The notes beneath the pieces are model-generated. The model was not told the origin of the DNA and made no database searches. It was given only the letters and a program-made list of their open reading frames with translations. A stretch of 64,000 nt of DNA from Bacillus sp. JCM 19034 (GTDB lineage Bacteria; Bacillota; Bacilli; Bacillales; Bacillaceae_D), in NCBI RefSeq assembly GCF_001310635.1, contig NZ_BAXR01000001.1, forward strand, positions 1 to 64,000, written 5' to 3'. This document shows positions 21,428 to 32,320 of this stretch, piece after piece. Position 1 is the stretch's first letter, and each line of letters opens with the position of its first letter. A program made the position numbers and the translations under genes.

Positions 21428-21922
21428 TTACGCTTGCTTCATTTCAAGTAAGGCATCATCGATAAACTCATATGCTTGCTCTTCAGACATTTCATTAACA
21501 AGAACAAGTTCACTTACGATCATTTGACGAGCTTTTTGAAGGTGATTACGGTCTTGAATATGGAGACCGTTTGCCCTTTCAGTTTGTTTTCGTGAAAGTG
21601 AAGAAATTAAATGAGCAGCATCAATAATACTACCGCTTTTTAATAGGTTTTCGGTTTCTCGGGAGAAATGGCTCGTTGTAGACGGTAATTCTGGTCCGTT
21701 TTGTAGAGCTTCTACTAGTGAATCAAGTTCGGATTGATCAATCACCTTTCTTAAACCGGATTGATTAATTCGGTTTTCAGGGAGCATAAGTGTGACGTCG
21801 ACAAGCGGGAAATGAAGAATATAGTACGATAGAGTTTCACCTAATACGTCCTTTTCTTCAATATCCGTAATTGTTCCAGCTCCGTGGAAAGGATAAACGA
21901 CATGGTCTCCGACATTAAACAT
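21428..21922 (-). CDS. CarD/CdnL family transcription regulator
   Basis: The N-terminal CarD/TRCF RNA-polymerase interacting domain is clear: MFNVGDHVVYPFHGAGTITD and then IEEKDVLGETLSYYILHF. A helical C-terminal domain follows, the usual DNA-contacting part. These proteins bind the RNA polymerase beta subunit and stabilise open promoter complexes. Length is 164 residues. Three in-frame starts are close together; the ATG at 21922 is best spaced from GGAGG. It is flanked by ispH and yqfQ, a place where B. subtilis has no such gene, so the local order differs. Confidence 0.88.
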   Translation of the reverse strand: MFNVGDHVVYPFHGAGTITDIEEKDVLGETLSYYILHFPLVDVTLMLPENRINQSGLRKVIDQSELDSLVEALQNGPELPSTTSHFSRETENLLKSGSIIDAAHLISSLSRKQTERANGLHIQDRNHLQKARQMIVSELVLVNEMSEEQAYEFIDDALLEMKQA

Positions 21923-22051
21923 GGGCATTCCTCCAATCAAGTATTACAGCTATTATAACAAAAATAATACAAAAAGTAAATTTTACTACTGATCGGGTTT
22001 GTTTGTCAATCACTAAATTCACTGTTTATAATAAGCTTATGCATAATAAAT

Positions 22052-22669
22052 TTAAATATACAATTTAGGTGCAGGAATGCCATTAATTGTTTCTCGTTTT
22101 TTACTACGTTGTGAACTCTGTTCCTCTTCAACGGTAACTGATACTTCTGTTCGTTCCTCTTTTTCATTCTTGTTTGTAATTGAGTCAGCAGATTCCGTTT
22201 TTGTTTCTTTCTTATCAATTTCTACATCCTCAGTAGTTGGAGTGGTTCCTTCTTCAGTGGTCACTTCATCACTATTATCAGAGCTGCGCATAATCTTCCA
22301 GATCATCGGCATATTGCGGATTAAAGGTCCATATTGCTGAACCATCGGTACTACTTGTTGTGTAAGTCCAACAATTCTCTGAGCGTTTGTAAGCATTGTT
22401 GTTAAATTCATACCAGAGCCAGCGGATGATGCTAGTCCGCTACCTATAGCTCCACCCATTGATTGAGCGGCTCCGCCCATTGATTGAGTAGCTCCACCAC
22501 CTATGCCAAATAGGCGTGATAATAATCCACCAAATCCTCCACTACCACCTTGAAATAATGAACCTGGTGCTCCACCTGGTAACGCGGTAGGTGAAGGGGG
22601 TGGAAACATGCTTCCTGTCATTGTTGATTGCATAGGGATTGATCCAAACGGTGGTCCAAACTGATGCAT
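22052..22669 (-). CDS. yqfQ: VrrA/YqfQ family protein
   Basis: YqfQ (VrrA) family protein. The homologous vrrA of B. anthracis is the classic variable-repeat locus. About 205 residues. A Pro/Gly-rich N-terminal third (MHQFGPPFGSIPM...) is followed by Gly-Ala repeats, then a conserved stretch (TTMLTNAQRIVGLTQQVVP, then GPLIRNMPMIWKIMR), then an acidic and basic low-complexity tail. Function is not established; a spore or surface role has been suggested by family composition. AGAGGAG precedes the ATG. A 21-base tandem repeat lies inside. Confidence 0.85.
   Translation of the reverse strand: MHQFGPPFGSIPMQSTMTGSMFPPPSPTALPGGAPGSLFQGGSGGFGGLLSRLFGIGGGATQSMGGAAQSMGGAIGSGLASSAGSGMNLTTMLTNAQRIVGLTQQVVPMVQQYGPLIRNMPMIWKIMRSSDNSDEVTTEEGTTPTTEDVEIDKKETKTESADSITNKNEKEERTEVSVTVEEEQSSQRSKKRETINGIPAPKLYI
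22449..22490 (-). repeat. Two-copy 21-bp tandem repeat in yqfQ
   Basis: Units at 22449-22469 and 22470-22490 differ at only three bases, and a partial third unit begins at 22491. Each encodes a seven-residue unit, seen in the protein as (Q/T)SMGGAA. The reading frame is kept, so copy-number changes would vary protein length by sevens. Confidence 0.8.
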
Positions 22670-22842
22670 AATGATACTCCTCTCAATAACGTTATGATCT
22701 CTTCTTTAAAATGGATTTATTTGTGTTAGATTCCTTATTATTAGCTATATGTAAATTGGATGATAGAGGTGATAATAGCCAAGCTATTAAAGAATATGGT
22801 AAAATGAACTATTGCAATGACGAATGAGAAAGTGGGAATGAA

Positions 22843-24192
22843 ATGATAGCAGATAACTTTAAACGATTTCAATTAAAATCATATTTAATTGATGCACTAA
22901 GTAACCAAGGGTTACGACTTCCAACAGATATTCAAGAACGACTTATACCAGCAATAAAAAGTGGTAAGGACGTTATTGGCCAATCGCAAACGGGTACAGG
23001 GAAAACATTGGCATTCTTATTACCAATTGTTGATAAAATTGATGTATCAAAGCATGAGGTTCAAGCAGTTATTACGGCTCCAACTAGGGAACTTGCTTCC
23101 CAGCTTTTTCAAGAATTAAAGAAGCTTGTCGATGTAGCTGAAGAAAAACAACGAGTTCATGCTAAGCTGATTGTTGGAGGAACGGATCGTCAACGAATCG
23201 TCGAAGGTCTGAAAGTACAGCCACAAATTGTAGTTGGAACGACTGGACGATTAGCGGATTTAGTACAAGACCAAAAATTACTTGTTCATACTGCAACAAT
23301 GCTAGTTGTCGATGAAGCGGATCAGATGCTTGATATGGGATTTATTGATGATGTTGATCGGGTTGCTTCAAAAATGGCAGAGGAGCTGCAAATGATGGTT
23401 TTTTCTGCGACAATTCCTGAAAAGCTCCAGCCATTTTTGAAGAAATATATGAATGATCCAAGACACGTACATGTTCAGCCACAACAAGCAGCTGCTCGCA
23501 AAATTGAGCATCGGATTGTACCACTGCGGCATCGGAATAAAATAGACTTTGTAGTGGAATTGGCAAAATCAATAAATCCATATTTAGCGATTATTTTTAC
23601 GAATACAAAGGACCAAGCTGATGAAGTCGCCGATGCGATGCTAGAAAAAGGTTTAAATGTTGAGCGACTTCATGGGGGGTTACAGCCACGAGCACGTAAG
23701 CAAGTCATGAGACAAATTAATGAGGTCAAAGTTCAATATGTAGTGGCCACTGATTTAGCTGCAAGAGGAATTGATATTCGCGGTGTTAGTCATATAATTA
23801 ATTTCAACTTACCGCAAGATTTAGACTTTTATATTCACCGTGTAGGTAGAACAGCACGTGCTGGTGCTGATGGCATTGCATTCACGATTTTTGAACAGGA
23901 AGATCAGCACGCGGTAGAAAAGCTCATTAAAAAGGGAATATCATTTACGTATGCTGATCTTAAGCAAGGTAATTGGTTAACGCTAGATCGACCACCTTTA
24001 GGTGTACCTGGCAAGAAAAGTAGGAAAGTGGCAACGAAACAAGAAGGTGTAAAAATAGGTAAAAAAATAGAGAAAAAAAATACAGGCGGAAAAGCCGTTG
24101 CGAAAGCCAAAAAGGTCAAACCGGGGTATAAGAAGAAAGCAAAGCGTCAACTTGAAGAACGAGTGAAACGGCAAAGAAGACAGAAGAAATAG
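22843..24192 (+). CDS. cshB: DEAD-box RNA helicase CshB
   Basis: ATP-dependent RNA helicase of the cold-shock CshB (YqfR) type. It has 449 residues. Motifs appear in order: Q-motif region, [10 protein letters not shown] (motif I), PTRELA (Ia), [10 protein letters not shown] (II), SAT (III), and [10 protein letters not shown] (VI). The C-terminus is very Lys/Arg-rich (from about residue 395) and probably adds RNA binding. The ribosome binding site before ATG 22843 is modest (GTGGGAATG). The position next to nfo matches B. subtilis yqfR-yqfS. Confidence 0.96.
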   Translation: MIADNFKRFQLKSYLIDALSNQGLRLPTDIQERLIPAIKSGKDVIGQSQTGTGKTLAFLLPIVDKIDVSKHEVQAVITAPTRELASQLFQELKKLVDVAEEKQRVHAKLIVGGTDRQRIVEGLKVQPQIVVGTTGRLADLVQDQKLLVHTATMLVVDEADQMLDMGFIDDVDRVASKMAEELQMMVFSATIPEKLQPFLKKYMNDPRHVHVQPQQAAARKIEHRIVPLRHRNKIDFVVELAKSINPYLAIIFTNTKDQADEVADAMLEKGLNVERLHGGLQPRARKQVMRQINEVKVQYVVATDLAARGIDIRGVSHIINFNLPQDLDFYIHRVGRTARAGADGIAFTIFEQEDQHAVEKLIKKGISFTYADLKQGNWLTLDRPPLGVPGKKSRKVATKQEGVKIGKKIEKKNTGGKAVAKAKKVKPGYKKKAKRQLEERVKRQRRQKK

Positions 24193-24215
24193 GATTTTTA
24201 AGGGAGAGGGAAACA

Positions 24216-25112
24216 ATGACATTAAAGATTGGTTCACATGTATCAATGAATGGGAAGAAAATGCTGCTTGGTGCAAGTGAAGAGGCTGCTTCTTATGGAG
24301 CTTCTACGTTTATGATTTATACGGGAGCACCTCAAAATACGAGAAGAAAAGCTATAGAAGAATTAAATATTGAAGCTGGCCAATCACATATGAAAGATCA
24401 AGGGATGAAAGATATAATCGTACATGCTCCTTATATCATTAATATAGCAAATACAACAAAACCTGAAACGTTCGAGCTTGGGGTCCGTTTCTTACGTTCA
24501 GAGATTGAACGAACAGAAGCTTTAGGCTCTAAACAAATTGTACTTCATCCCGGTGCACATGTTGGGGCAGGTGCGGAAGCTGGAATCCGTAAAATTATTG
24601 AAGGGTTAAACGTAGTATTTGAGGAAAAACGAGATGTACAAATTGCCTTAGAAACAATGGCAGGAAAAGGCTCAGAATGCGGTCGTACGTTTGAGGAGCT
24701 AGCAATGATTATGGACGGTGTCACTCATAATGAGCGATTATCTGTTTGTTTTGATACATGTCATACACATGATGCTGGCTACGATATTGTAGAGGATTTT
24801 GACGGAGTGTTAGATAAATTCGATCGTATAATTGGATTGGACCGATTAAAAGTTTTGCATATTAATGATAGTAAAAATGAGAGAGGGGCAGCAAAAGATC
24901 GCCATGAAAACATCGGTTTTGGTCATATTGGATTTAAAGCCTTGCATTATATCGTCCATCATCCGCAACTTCAAGATGTCCCGAAAATTTTAGAAACACC
25001 ATATGTTGGGGAAGATAAGAAAAATAAAAAACCTCCTTACTTACATGAGATTGCAATGCTTAAGCAAGGGGATTTTGATAGTGAATTGCTTACAAAAATA
25101 ATAAATGTTTAA
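24216..25112 (+). CDS. nfo: Endonuclease IV (AP endonuclease)
   Basis: Zinc-dependent apurinic/apyrimidinic endonuclease for base excision repair; in Bacillus it also protects spore DNA. It has 298 residues with metal ligands in the usual places: [50 protein letters not shown] and ILETPY. ATG 24216 is preceded by AAGGGAGAGGG. It lies 23 bases after cshB and ends in a strong terminator. Confidence 0.97.
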   Translation: MTLKIGSHVSMNGKKMLLGASEEAASYGASTFMIYTGAPQNTRRKAIEELNIEAGQSHMKDQGMKDIIVHAPYIINIANTTKPETFELGVRFLRSEIERTEALGSKQIVLHPGAHVGAGAEAGIRKIIEGLNVVFEEKRDVQIALETMAGKGSECGRTFEELAMIMDGVTHNERLSVCFDTCHTHDAGYDIVEDFDGVLDKFDRIIGLDRLKVLHINDSKNERGAAKDRHENIGFGHIGFKALHYIVHHPQLQDVPKILETPYVGEDKKNKKPPYLHEIAMLKQGDFDSELLTKIINV

Positions 25113-25115
25113 CAT

Positions 25116-25159
25116 AAAAATGTCCATTCTCGATCTTTGTCTAGAATGGACATTTTTTT
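25116..25159 (+). terminator. Terminator after nfo
   Basis: The 15-base arms AAAAATGTCCATTCT and AGAATGGACATTTTT pair perfectly and are followed by T. The A/T symmetry lets it work in both directions, for nfo and for the convergent DUF2624 gene. Confidence 0.92.
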
Positions 25160-25171
25160 ATGTGGTTGGAG

Positions 25172-25426
25172 TTATAAAAATTGTTTTAGAAGCTGCTGGA
25201 TAACGGAAGTAACGTATGGATCGACTTCGGTTTGTAGGCGGTGAAGTATTCGCTCGAGCTGTTTTTGGTCCGCTACATTTATTTTTTCCGTACGTAAAAT
25301 CGCAATCACTTTGTCTGCTTGATCTTTTGATAAAGAAATATTATATGATTTAGCTAAATCAAGCAATTCAGGCGAAGTGATGGAATTTACCTTTTGATTA
25401 ATAAGTTGTTGCATAATGCTATTCAT
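25172..25426 (-). CDS. yqfT: DUF2624 protein (YqfT-like)
   Basis: An 84-residue all-helical protein of the DUF2624 family, matching the YqfT position beside nfo in Bacillus. It is rich in Gln, Leu and Lys, with no membrane segment and no Cys. AGAGGTG precedes the ATG. Function is unknown. It converges on nfo. Confidence 0.8.
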   Translation of the reverse strand: MNSIMQQLINQKVNSITSPELLDLAKSYNISLSKDQADKVIAILRTEKINVADQKQLERILHRLQTEVDPYVTSVIQQLLKQFL

Positions 25427-25658
25427 TAGTACACCTCTTTCAATGAATTAATGGATACTCGCCTACAGCATATGATCATCTTAAAAAAGTGTGATTAATT
25501 AAAAAAAGAGAAAAATATGGAATTTCTTAAATAGAAAAAAGGATTTTTAAGGATGGTAGTCGAAAGATTATAAATAAAGTTGATATTTTCCATTTTTTAA
25601 AAGAGTAGTTGTGGATTGAGAGGTTGTACCTAGGTATAAAAAAGGAGTGCGATGTTGA

Positions 25659-26726
25659 ATGAATGCATCTCATATAAACTCGATCATCCGAATAAAAAAA
25701 GAGGGTAGTAAAGAAAATGACTACAATCTGATGGAGTATCTTGGCATTCCTTATATTGAATTAGATAAGGGTATGGAGGTTGTAAAATGGGGACAAACGG
25801 TATTTGAAATATTGCGATTAGAATCTGATGAATTAATGAATAAACCTCTTACTGATTTAATAAAAGTACATCCTGTTTTTCCAGAAATTGAAAAGGTTTT
25901 TAGAAGAGTGATAATGAATGGTGAACGTGTTTGTTTTGAGTTCGAATTAGACGATTACCAATTTTTTATAAATGCTTTTCCATTCTCAGTTAATCATGTT
26001 ATGGTAAGTTTGGAAGATAGAAGTTTGCATAAGCAATTTCAAAATTTATTAACATTTCATCATCAATTAGAAACTGTATCTCACATTGCAGCAGGTGTTG
26101 CTCATGAATTACGTAACCCCTTATCGGTAATAAAGGGATTTATACAATTATCACATTTAACAAAAGAATATGAAAAGTATTATTCTACAATAATGTCAGA
26201 GCTTGATCGAATGAATGTCATAATTGAAGATTTTTTATCCATTTCCCGGAAAAAAAGCGGACGTCACATCTATTCGGGACTGGAAATCATGGAATCATTA
26301 GTAGAAATAATGAAATCAGAATGTTTATTACACAATGTTCAATTTACATACCAATTTATAGAGACAGATGCCAAAGTGTATGTGAACGAACCGATGATGA
26401 AACAAGTGATGTTAAACCTGTTGCGCAATGCAATAGAAGCCTTTGAGGATGAACATATGCAACGTAAATTGAATATTAAAACAACGATAAATGGAGATTA
26501 TTATACGATTTCTGTTGAGGATAATGGAAAAGGCATTCCAGATGACGTGTTAGCACAAATTGGCCGTCCTTTTTTCACAACGAAAAAGAATGGGAATGGG
26601 ATTGGGATTGCGTTATGTAAGAAAATAGTAGAAGACCATGGAGGTAATTTTCAAATAAAGAGTGAGTATAATGTTGGCACAACGGTTATAATAACCATCC
26701 CAACATACGAAAATTCTACGATATAA
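25659..26726 (+). CDS. Orphan sensor histidine kinase
   Basis: Soluble histidine kinase of 355 residues. An N-terminal PAS-like region of about 130 residues has no membrane segment. The H box GVAHELRNPLSVIKGF is at about residues 145-165. The N box (MLNLLRNAIEAF), G1 (VEDNGKGIPDD) and G2 (GNGIGIALCKKIVEDHGG) follow. No response regulator lies nearby. That architecture resembles the phosphorelay kinases feeding Spo0F at the start of sporulation, which is an inference only. AAAAAGGAG lies about 13 bases before the ATG. Confidence 0.88.
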   Translation: MNASHINSIIRIKKEGSKENDYNLMEYLGIPYIELDKGMEVVKWGQTVFEILRLESDELMNKPLTDLIKVHPVFPEIEKVFRRVIMNGERVCFEFELDDYQFFINAFPFSVNHVMVSLEDRSLHKQFQNLLTFHHQLETVSHIAAGVAHELRNPLSVIKGFIQLSHLTKEYEKYYSTIMSELDRMNVIIEDFLSISRKKSGRHIYSGLEIMESLVEIMKSECLLHNVQFTYQFIETDAKVYVNEPMMKQVMLNLLRNAIEAFEDEHMQRKLNIKTTINGDYYTISVEDNGKGIPDDVLAQIGRPFFTTKKNGNGIGIALCKKIVEDHGGNFQIKSEYNVGTTVIITIPTYENSTI

Positions 26727-26739
26727 GTTTATAAAGAGA

Positions 26740-26801
26740 AAAATCCGAACCAATTCAAAAGTCTAACGGTAGAATTTGAATTAATGTTCGGATTTTATTT
26801 T
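26740..26801. terminator. Bidirectional terminator between the kinase gene and ppk
   Basis: The outer arms AAAATCCGAAC (26740-26750) and GTTCGGATTTT (26786-26796) are perfect. Inner arms AATTCAAA and TTTGAATT extend the stem. A/T tails on both sides suit the convergent arrangement. The outer core recurs after nfeD (39843-39870). Confidence 0.85.
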
Positions 26802-26810
26802 GTTAAAATA

Positions 26811-28930
26811 CTACTCTGCATCACTTATGAAGAAACGTGATGCCATTTCGTAAAAATAAAGTTGGCTTTGAATTGGCTGCATTTGAGCAGGGCGCTCGAC
26901 ATATTGATAATGCCCGTCAGCTTTTTGTTCGCGTGCCTTCATGTTATCCATAAGCGTCAATTCTAATATGTCTTTAATTCTAGTTTGAATAGAAGGGGAA
27001 ATGATAGGAAAGAGAATCTCAATTCGCTTCTCCATATTTCTAGTCATCCAATCGGCTGAGGACAAATAATATTTTTCCTCTCCACCATGGTGAAAATAAA
27101 AAATTCGGCTATGTTCTAAAAAGCGGTCAACAATACTTATAACACGAATATTTTCACTTACATCTTCAATTCCCGGTCGAAGGCAGCAAATGCCTCTAAC
27201 AATTAAATCAATTTTTACCCCAGCACGAGAAGCTTCGTATAGCTTCAAAATGAGTGGTTTATCGGTAAGGGAATTCATTTTGGCAATAATTCGGCCTTGA
27301 CCGGTTTCCTGATGTGCTTGAATTTCCTGATCAATTAGCATTATAAACGTATCACGAATATCGAAAGGTGCAGTAGATAAAAAGTGCCAATTTGGTTTTT
27401 CACTAAAGCCACTTAAATGATTAAAGAAATTTGTTGCATCAATACCAATCTTATCATTAGCTGTCAATAATCCATATCTGTGTAAAGCTTAGCAGTTGAG
27501 TCGTTATAGTTACCTGTTCCTAAATGGACAAAGCGTTGAATTTTACCTTGGTCATGACGGACAACGAGTGTAATTTTGCTATGTGTTTTTAACCCTGTAA
27601 TCCCATAGATGACATGGACTCCTGCCTTTTCAAGCTTTTTTGCCCACTGTATGTTATTCTCTTCATCAAAACGTGCTTTTAGCTCTACAAGTACGGTAAC
27701 CTGTTTGCCGTTTTCCGCAGCTAGGGCTAGAGCATGTATGATGGGAGAATCACCGCTCACTCGATAAAGGGTTTGTTTGATCGCTAATACATTTGGATCA
27801 TCTGCTGCTTTTGTCATAAAATCAATAATTGGTTGAAACGATTCGTAAGGATGGTGAAGAAAAATATCTTTACTTAAGATCGCATCAAAAATATCCTCTT
27901 CCCCAATTAAATCTTCAGGTGGTTGTGGAATCCAAGTTTCATTTGCAAGATGTTCATGCTCCTTTGATAGCTGTTGGTATAGCTTAAATAAAAAGGTTAA
28001 ATCTAATGGACCTTGTAATGAATAAATATCGTCCTCGTGTAATTCAAGGACGTTAAGAAGTAATTGAAGAACATTGTGATCCATCATGCCTTCTTGCATT
28101 TCTAACCGAACTGCCGCACCCCATTTGCGTTTCTTTAATTCTTTTTCGATTTCACTTAATAGGTCTCTGGCTCCTTCTTCATGAATCGTTAAATCAGCAT
28201 TTCTAGTGATGCGAAAAGGGGATACCGATTTAACTTTATAGCCGTTGAATAGGTGATAAATAAAATGGCTAATCACATTTTCGAGTAAAATAAATTGTTC
28301 TTTCCCTTTTGATTCAGGAAGTTTGATAAATCGGGTTAGGACAGCTGGTACTTGTACAATAGCAAGTTGATCACGTTCTGTTTGACCATGTTTTGTTAAT
28401 AATACGGCCAGGTTTAAGCTTTTATTAAGAAGCATCGGAAACGGCCGATACGCATCAATTGCCATTGGTGTTAAAACAGGAAAAATATAATGCTGAAATT
28501 TATTTTCTAAAAAGGCAAGCTGTTCATCATTGCATTCATCAATCGTTAAAAAATGAAATCCTTCATGGTATAACATTGGTAATAGTGTTTCGGTAAAAAC
28601 AGTATCCTGCAATTGAACTAAGGCATGATTTTTTTGCGAGATTCGTGCAAGCTGCTGTTTAGGTGTAAGACCAGCCTTATTTTCAGGACGGTTATAGCCT
28701 GCTTTCACTTGATCTTTTAATCCGGCAACGCGAACCATAAAAAACTCATCAAGGTTAGAACTAAATATTGCTAGAAATTTTAATCTTTCTAAAAGTGGGT
28801 TTCTCTCGTCGATTGCTTCTTCTAACACGCGTTCATTAAATGCTAGCCAGCTTAGTTCTCTATTGTTATAAAATGCAGGGTTGTCTAAATCTAAATCCGT
28901 TTTTTTTACTTCATTTTTATTTTGCACCAT
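26811..28930 (-). CDS. ppk: Polyphosphate kinase 1 (frameshifted)
   Basis: PPK1 polymerises the gamma phosphate of ATP into inorganic polyphosphate. The N-terminal PPK_N domain starts near NRELSWLAFNERVLEEA, the catalytic core includes IKQTLYRVSGDS and the phospho-His region in YGITGLKTHSK, and the C-terminal half includes GIDATNFFNHLSG. The frame breaks near 27475, where one G is missing (ATGGATTATTG should be ATGGGATTATTG on the gene strand); restored it reads YTDMGLLTAND and about 706 residues. B. subtilis 168 lacks this gene; many other Bacilli have ppk next to ppx. Confidence 0.94.
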
Positions 28931-28998
28931 CTAAAACCAACCTTTCTATACAGTTCACTCTTACATTTTAGCATTTGATTGTAAATTTTATGTAAAGA

Positions 28999-30545
28999 TT
29001 AGCAGGATAGAACGGCTGCTTCCACGAATTTTAATCGGAATGATTTCTTTAAAGCTTTTTCCAAGTGCTTAATATATTTATCTGCATAAAACTTTTCGAA
29101 GTAAGGATCGTTCACATAAACAAATTGAATAATGTACCCATCTTTGTCTTTGTAAAGCTGGTCAACATCAATAATTGTTTTTTGATGTGTGCAATCAAGT
29201 ATATATGACAATTTTAATATCGCACCAATCGTTTCGTAAAATTTCAAATCCTGTTTTGTTATAAGCTTTTTAAAGGGTGCAGCATAATTTTGTAACTGTG
29301 ATTTTGATTTAAAGGAAGCGATTAGAGAAATAGCTAACCGTTCTTTATGGCTTAGACCATCAATTGTCATGTTTGTTAAAAGATAAAAGGTATTCTGACT
29401 GCTCGCTTCTTGATTAATGTATTGCCCCATATAGAACACATTTGCACCGTAACGAATTAACCTTAACGCTTCTTCCTTGTCATGCTTGATCATTATCGAT
29501 GATAAATGTTCATAAATCTTTTTTGCGATAAAATGGGTTTGGTTTACACGTTTTAATTGGATTTCATATGTTTGTGCTAATTGAAAAAAGCTTTCTTCGG
29601 CGACGTTAGGAAAAAATGCTGTCTCCATTTTTCGAAGCAGCTCTTCATAAAAAACTCCGTCTCTTAAGCCCTTTCGGCTCGTAATAAATGACTTTGCTTT
29701 TACATATTGAACAATAGATGTGATGACTTCTGCTGCAGGATGATAATATCGGCACGATCTTTTGATAACCCATCAATTGTAAGTCGATCTTCATAGCTTG
29801 TTTTCTGTAGATGTTGATTCATTTGCACAAGTTCTATTGCAGGATATTCATATTGATGAATACCTGCTAGTGGGTAATTAATTTGCCTTTGATGGATTAA
29901 AGATAAATTACGGGCACTTCCACCAATCCCAATAACCGATTCAACTAATATTTGTTTTAACCATGGCAATGTTTTGAGCTGATTGAGAATAAACTTTCGC
30001 AAGCTTTGGATTTGTCTTGATTGTGATTGATTAGATGAAAAGAATTGTTTATGTAATGTAACAGCACCAAAGGGAAAGCTATGATAATAAATTAATTTTC
30101 TGTTTTTAAAATAAGTAATTTCAGTGCTTCCACCACCGATATCAATTGTTAAACCGGTTTCAATTGACATCGAATTGACGACTGCTAAATAGCCGTAGTA
30201 TGCCTCTTCATATTCAGATAAAATTTGAATATCAAGATTCAATTTCTTTTTTACAAGCTTAACGATTTCTTTTTTATTTTCTGCTTTACGCATAGCAGCT
30301 GTCGCAATAATGTTTATATTATTAATTTGATGAGAGGTTAAAATTGTTTTAAACCGTGATAAAGTATCAAGAATAATTTGAATACCTTCATTAGATAAAA
30401 TACCTTGCTCATTTAAATGGGAGCTTAAACGAGCGACGGTTTTGAAATTATGTACTTCTTTATAGCGTCCATTTTTCTCAATTTCATTAATAACAAGCCG
30501 GATAGAATTTGATCCTAGATCAACAATAGCAAATAACGTAGACAA
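28999..30545 (-). CDS. ppx: Exopolyphosphatase Ppx/GppA family (frameshifted)
   Basis: Degrades polyphosphate from the end, opposing PPK. The actin-like ATPase fold motifs are clear: FAIVDLGSNSIRLVI at the N-terminus, LTIDIGGGSTEIT, and GIGGSARNL. A C-terminal HD-like domain follows (SFKSKSQLQ region). The frame breaks near 29746, where one T is missing; restored it reads ADIIIPAAEVITSI and links both halves to about 515 residues. I prefer the TTG at 30545, spaced 8 bases from AGGAG. It reads in the same direction as ppk with a 68-base gap. Confidence 0.92.
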
Positions 30546-30607
30546 GCATTTCACTCCTAACAAACCATAATAAATAAAAAATCAGTATTATTAGTATAGC
30601 TTATGAG

Positions 30608-30635
30608 TGGACAGATGACAAAAAAGTACTATAAT
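30608..30635 (+). promoter_or_regulatory. SigmaA promoter of the zinc transport operon
   Basis: The -10 is a perfect TATAAT (30630-30635) and the -35 is TGGACA (30608-30613), with a 16-base spacer. The Zur-type operator begins 17 bases downstream of the -10, where a bound repressor would block initiation or clearance. Confidence 0.65.
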
Positions 30636-30651
30636 AGGTAAGGATATAGTT

Positions 30652-30672
30652 AAATCGTAATTATTCTGATAA
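30652..30672 (+). promoter_or_regulatory. Zur box (zinc repressor operator)
   Basis: AAATCGTAAT-T-ATTCTGATAA matches the Bacillus Zur consensus, an inverted repeat of AAATCGTAAT around one base. The left half-site is perfect and the right half-site matches 6 of 10 positions. The location between promoter and start codon of a zinc-type ABC operon that ends in zur supports zinc repression. Confidence 0.8.
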
Positions 30673-30696
30673 AAAATTATGTAGGAGGACTAGGTG

Positions 30697-31463
30697 ATGG
30701 AACAGGATCAACATGCAGCTATACGAATGAATCAAGTTTCGTTTCGTTATGATCATCGAAATGTCCTTGAGAATATCTCTTTAACTGTGAATAAAGGAGC
30801 TTTTTTAGGGTTAGTTGGCCCTAATGGTTCAGGAAAATCAACACTTATTAAGTTATTACTCGGCTTATTACCGATACAGAAAGGCCAAATTGAGTTATTT
30901 GGAAAAAAGGTTTCTAAGTTTCGTGATTGGGATAAAGTTGGTTTTGTATCGCAAAAAGCAAATAGTTTCAATAGTGGATTTCCTGCGACTGTTTTTGAGG
31001 TAGTATCAATGGCTTATACGGGAAGATTGGGATGTTTCGTTTTTTTACGAAGGTGCATAAACAACAAGTTCAAGAGGCAATTGAGTTAGTGGGGATGAGT
31101 GAATATTTACATCAAAATATTGGAGAGCTGTCTGGTGGCCAGCAACAACGCGTATTTATAGCAAGAGCATTAGTCAGTAAGCCTGAGCTTTTAATTCTTG
31201 ATGAACCTACAGTTGGAGTTGACGCTAAAAGCGTACAAAATTTTTATTCTTTGCTTGATCAATTAAACCGAAAGAAGGGTATAACGTTAATTATGGTTAC
31301 TCATGATATCGGAGCAATGACTGATCATGTGACGGATGTAGCCTGTTTAAATAAATCGCTCCATTTTCATGGTAATACCGCTGAGTTTGAAGCTAATCAA
31401 GATTTATCGGCTTTCTACGGACACGATGTGCATATGTTGACACATAACCATGGAGGGCATTAA
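30697..31463 (+). CDS. Zinc ABC transporter ATPase (AdcC/ZnuC-type, frameshifted)
   Basis: ATP-binding subunit of a metal-type (zinc or manganese) importer. Walker A is GPNGSGKSTL, the signature is LSGGQQQR and Walker B is LLILDEPT. The C-terminus carries a His-rich tail (HDVHMLTHNHGGH) typical of zinc systems. The frame breaks near 31031 where one G is missing (TTGGGATG should be TTGGGGATG); restored it reads TGRLGMFRFF and about 255 residues. AGGAGGAC sits 7 bases before ATG 30697. The Zur box upstream makes zinc the most likely substrate. Confidence 0.9.
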
Positions 31464-31466
31464 AGA

Positions 31467-32320
31467 ATGATAGAGTTGTTTTTACGATATGAATTTTTAC
31501 AAAATGCTTTATATACGGGCTTAATGATCGGTTTTATCGCTCCATTATTAGGTGTATTTCTTGTTGTTAGACGATTATCTCTTATCGCTGATGCACTATC
31601 GCATATTGCATTAGCCGGTATCGCAGCAAGTTTATACGTATCAAAAGCTGTTCCAACAATATCGATCTTAGGTCCTTATACGATGGGGATGCTATTTTCA
31701 GTTGCTGGTTCCCTTCTAATTGAAAGGCTAAGAACAGCTTATACGTATTACAAAGAAATCGCTATTCCGATTATTTTATCTGGGGGAATCGCATTAAGTG
31801 TTGTCTTTTTATCTTTAGCAAATGGTTTTAATAATGATTTATTTCAATATTTATTTGGTAGTGTTATGACCGTTAGTGACAAGATGTTTGGACGATAGCT
31901 CTAATTTCAGTTACGGTATTTTTTGTCATTATTATTTTTTTTAAAGAGTTATTCTTTTTATCGTTTGATGAGGAGCAAGCAATCGTTGCAGGCATAAATC
32001 GTCAACTCGTCCATTTTATATTTATCGTGATGGTTGCCTTTGTGATCGTCGCCTCAATGAGAATAGTCGGGATCTTACTCGTTTCGGCGTTAATGACATT
32101 ACCAGTTGCAGCGGCTATGCGATTTGCAAAGGGATTTAAACAGTTATTTATTTATTCGATTATCTTTGGTGAAATCTCTGTCATTCTTGGACTAATTTTT
32201 TCATTTTATTTAGATGTAGTACCAGGTGGCATGATTGTCATGATTTCTGTATGCATTTTGCTGGTTGCCTTAATTTCGAGAAGGACCATTATAAGAAAGA
32301 AGGTCGACCTCTATGATTGA
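31467..32320 (+). CDS. Zinc-type ABC permease, first copy (frameshifted)
   Basis: ABC-3 family membrane permease for zinc or manganese with about eight membrane segments. It begins three bases after the ATPase stop. Typical family features include VVRRLSLIADALSHIALAG near the N-terminus. The frame breaks near 31880 where one G is missing (GACAAGATG should be GACAAGGATG), restoring SDKDVWTIALISVTV and giving about 284 residues. A second, different permease follows with an 8-base overlap, so the channel may be a heterodimer. Confidence 0.9.

Noticed and set aside
22077..22340. Plus-strand open frame antisense to yqfQ
   Set aside because: Low-complexity shadow of the repetitive tail of yqfQ; no ribosome site.
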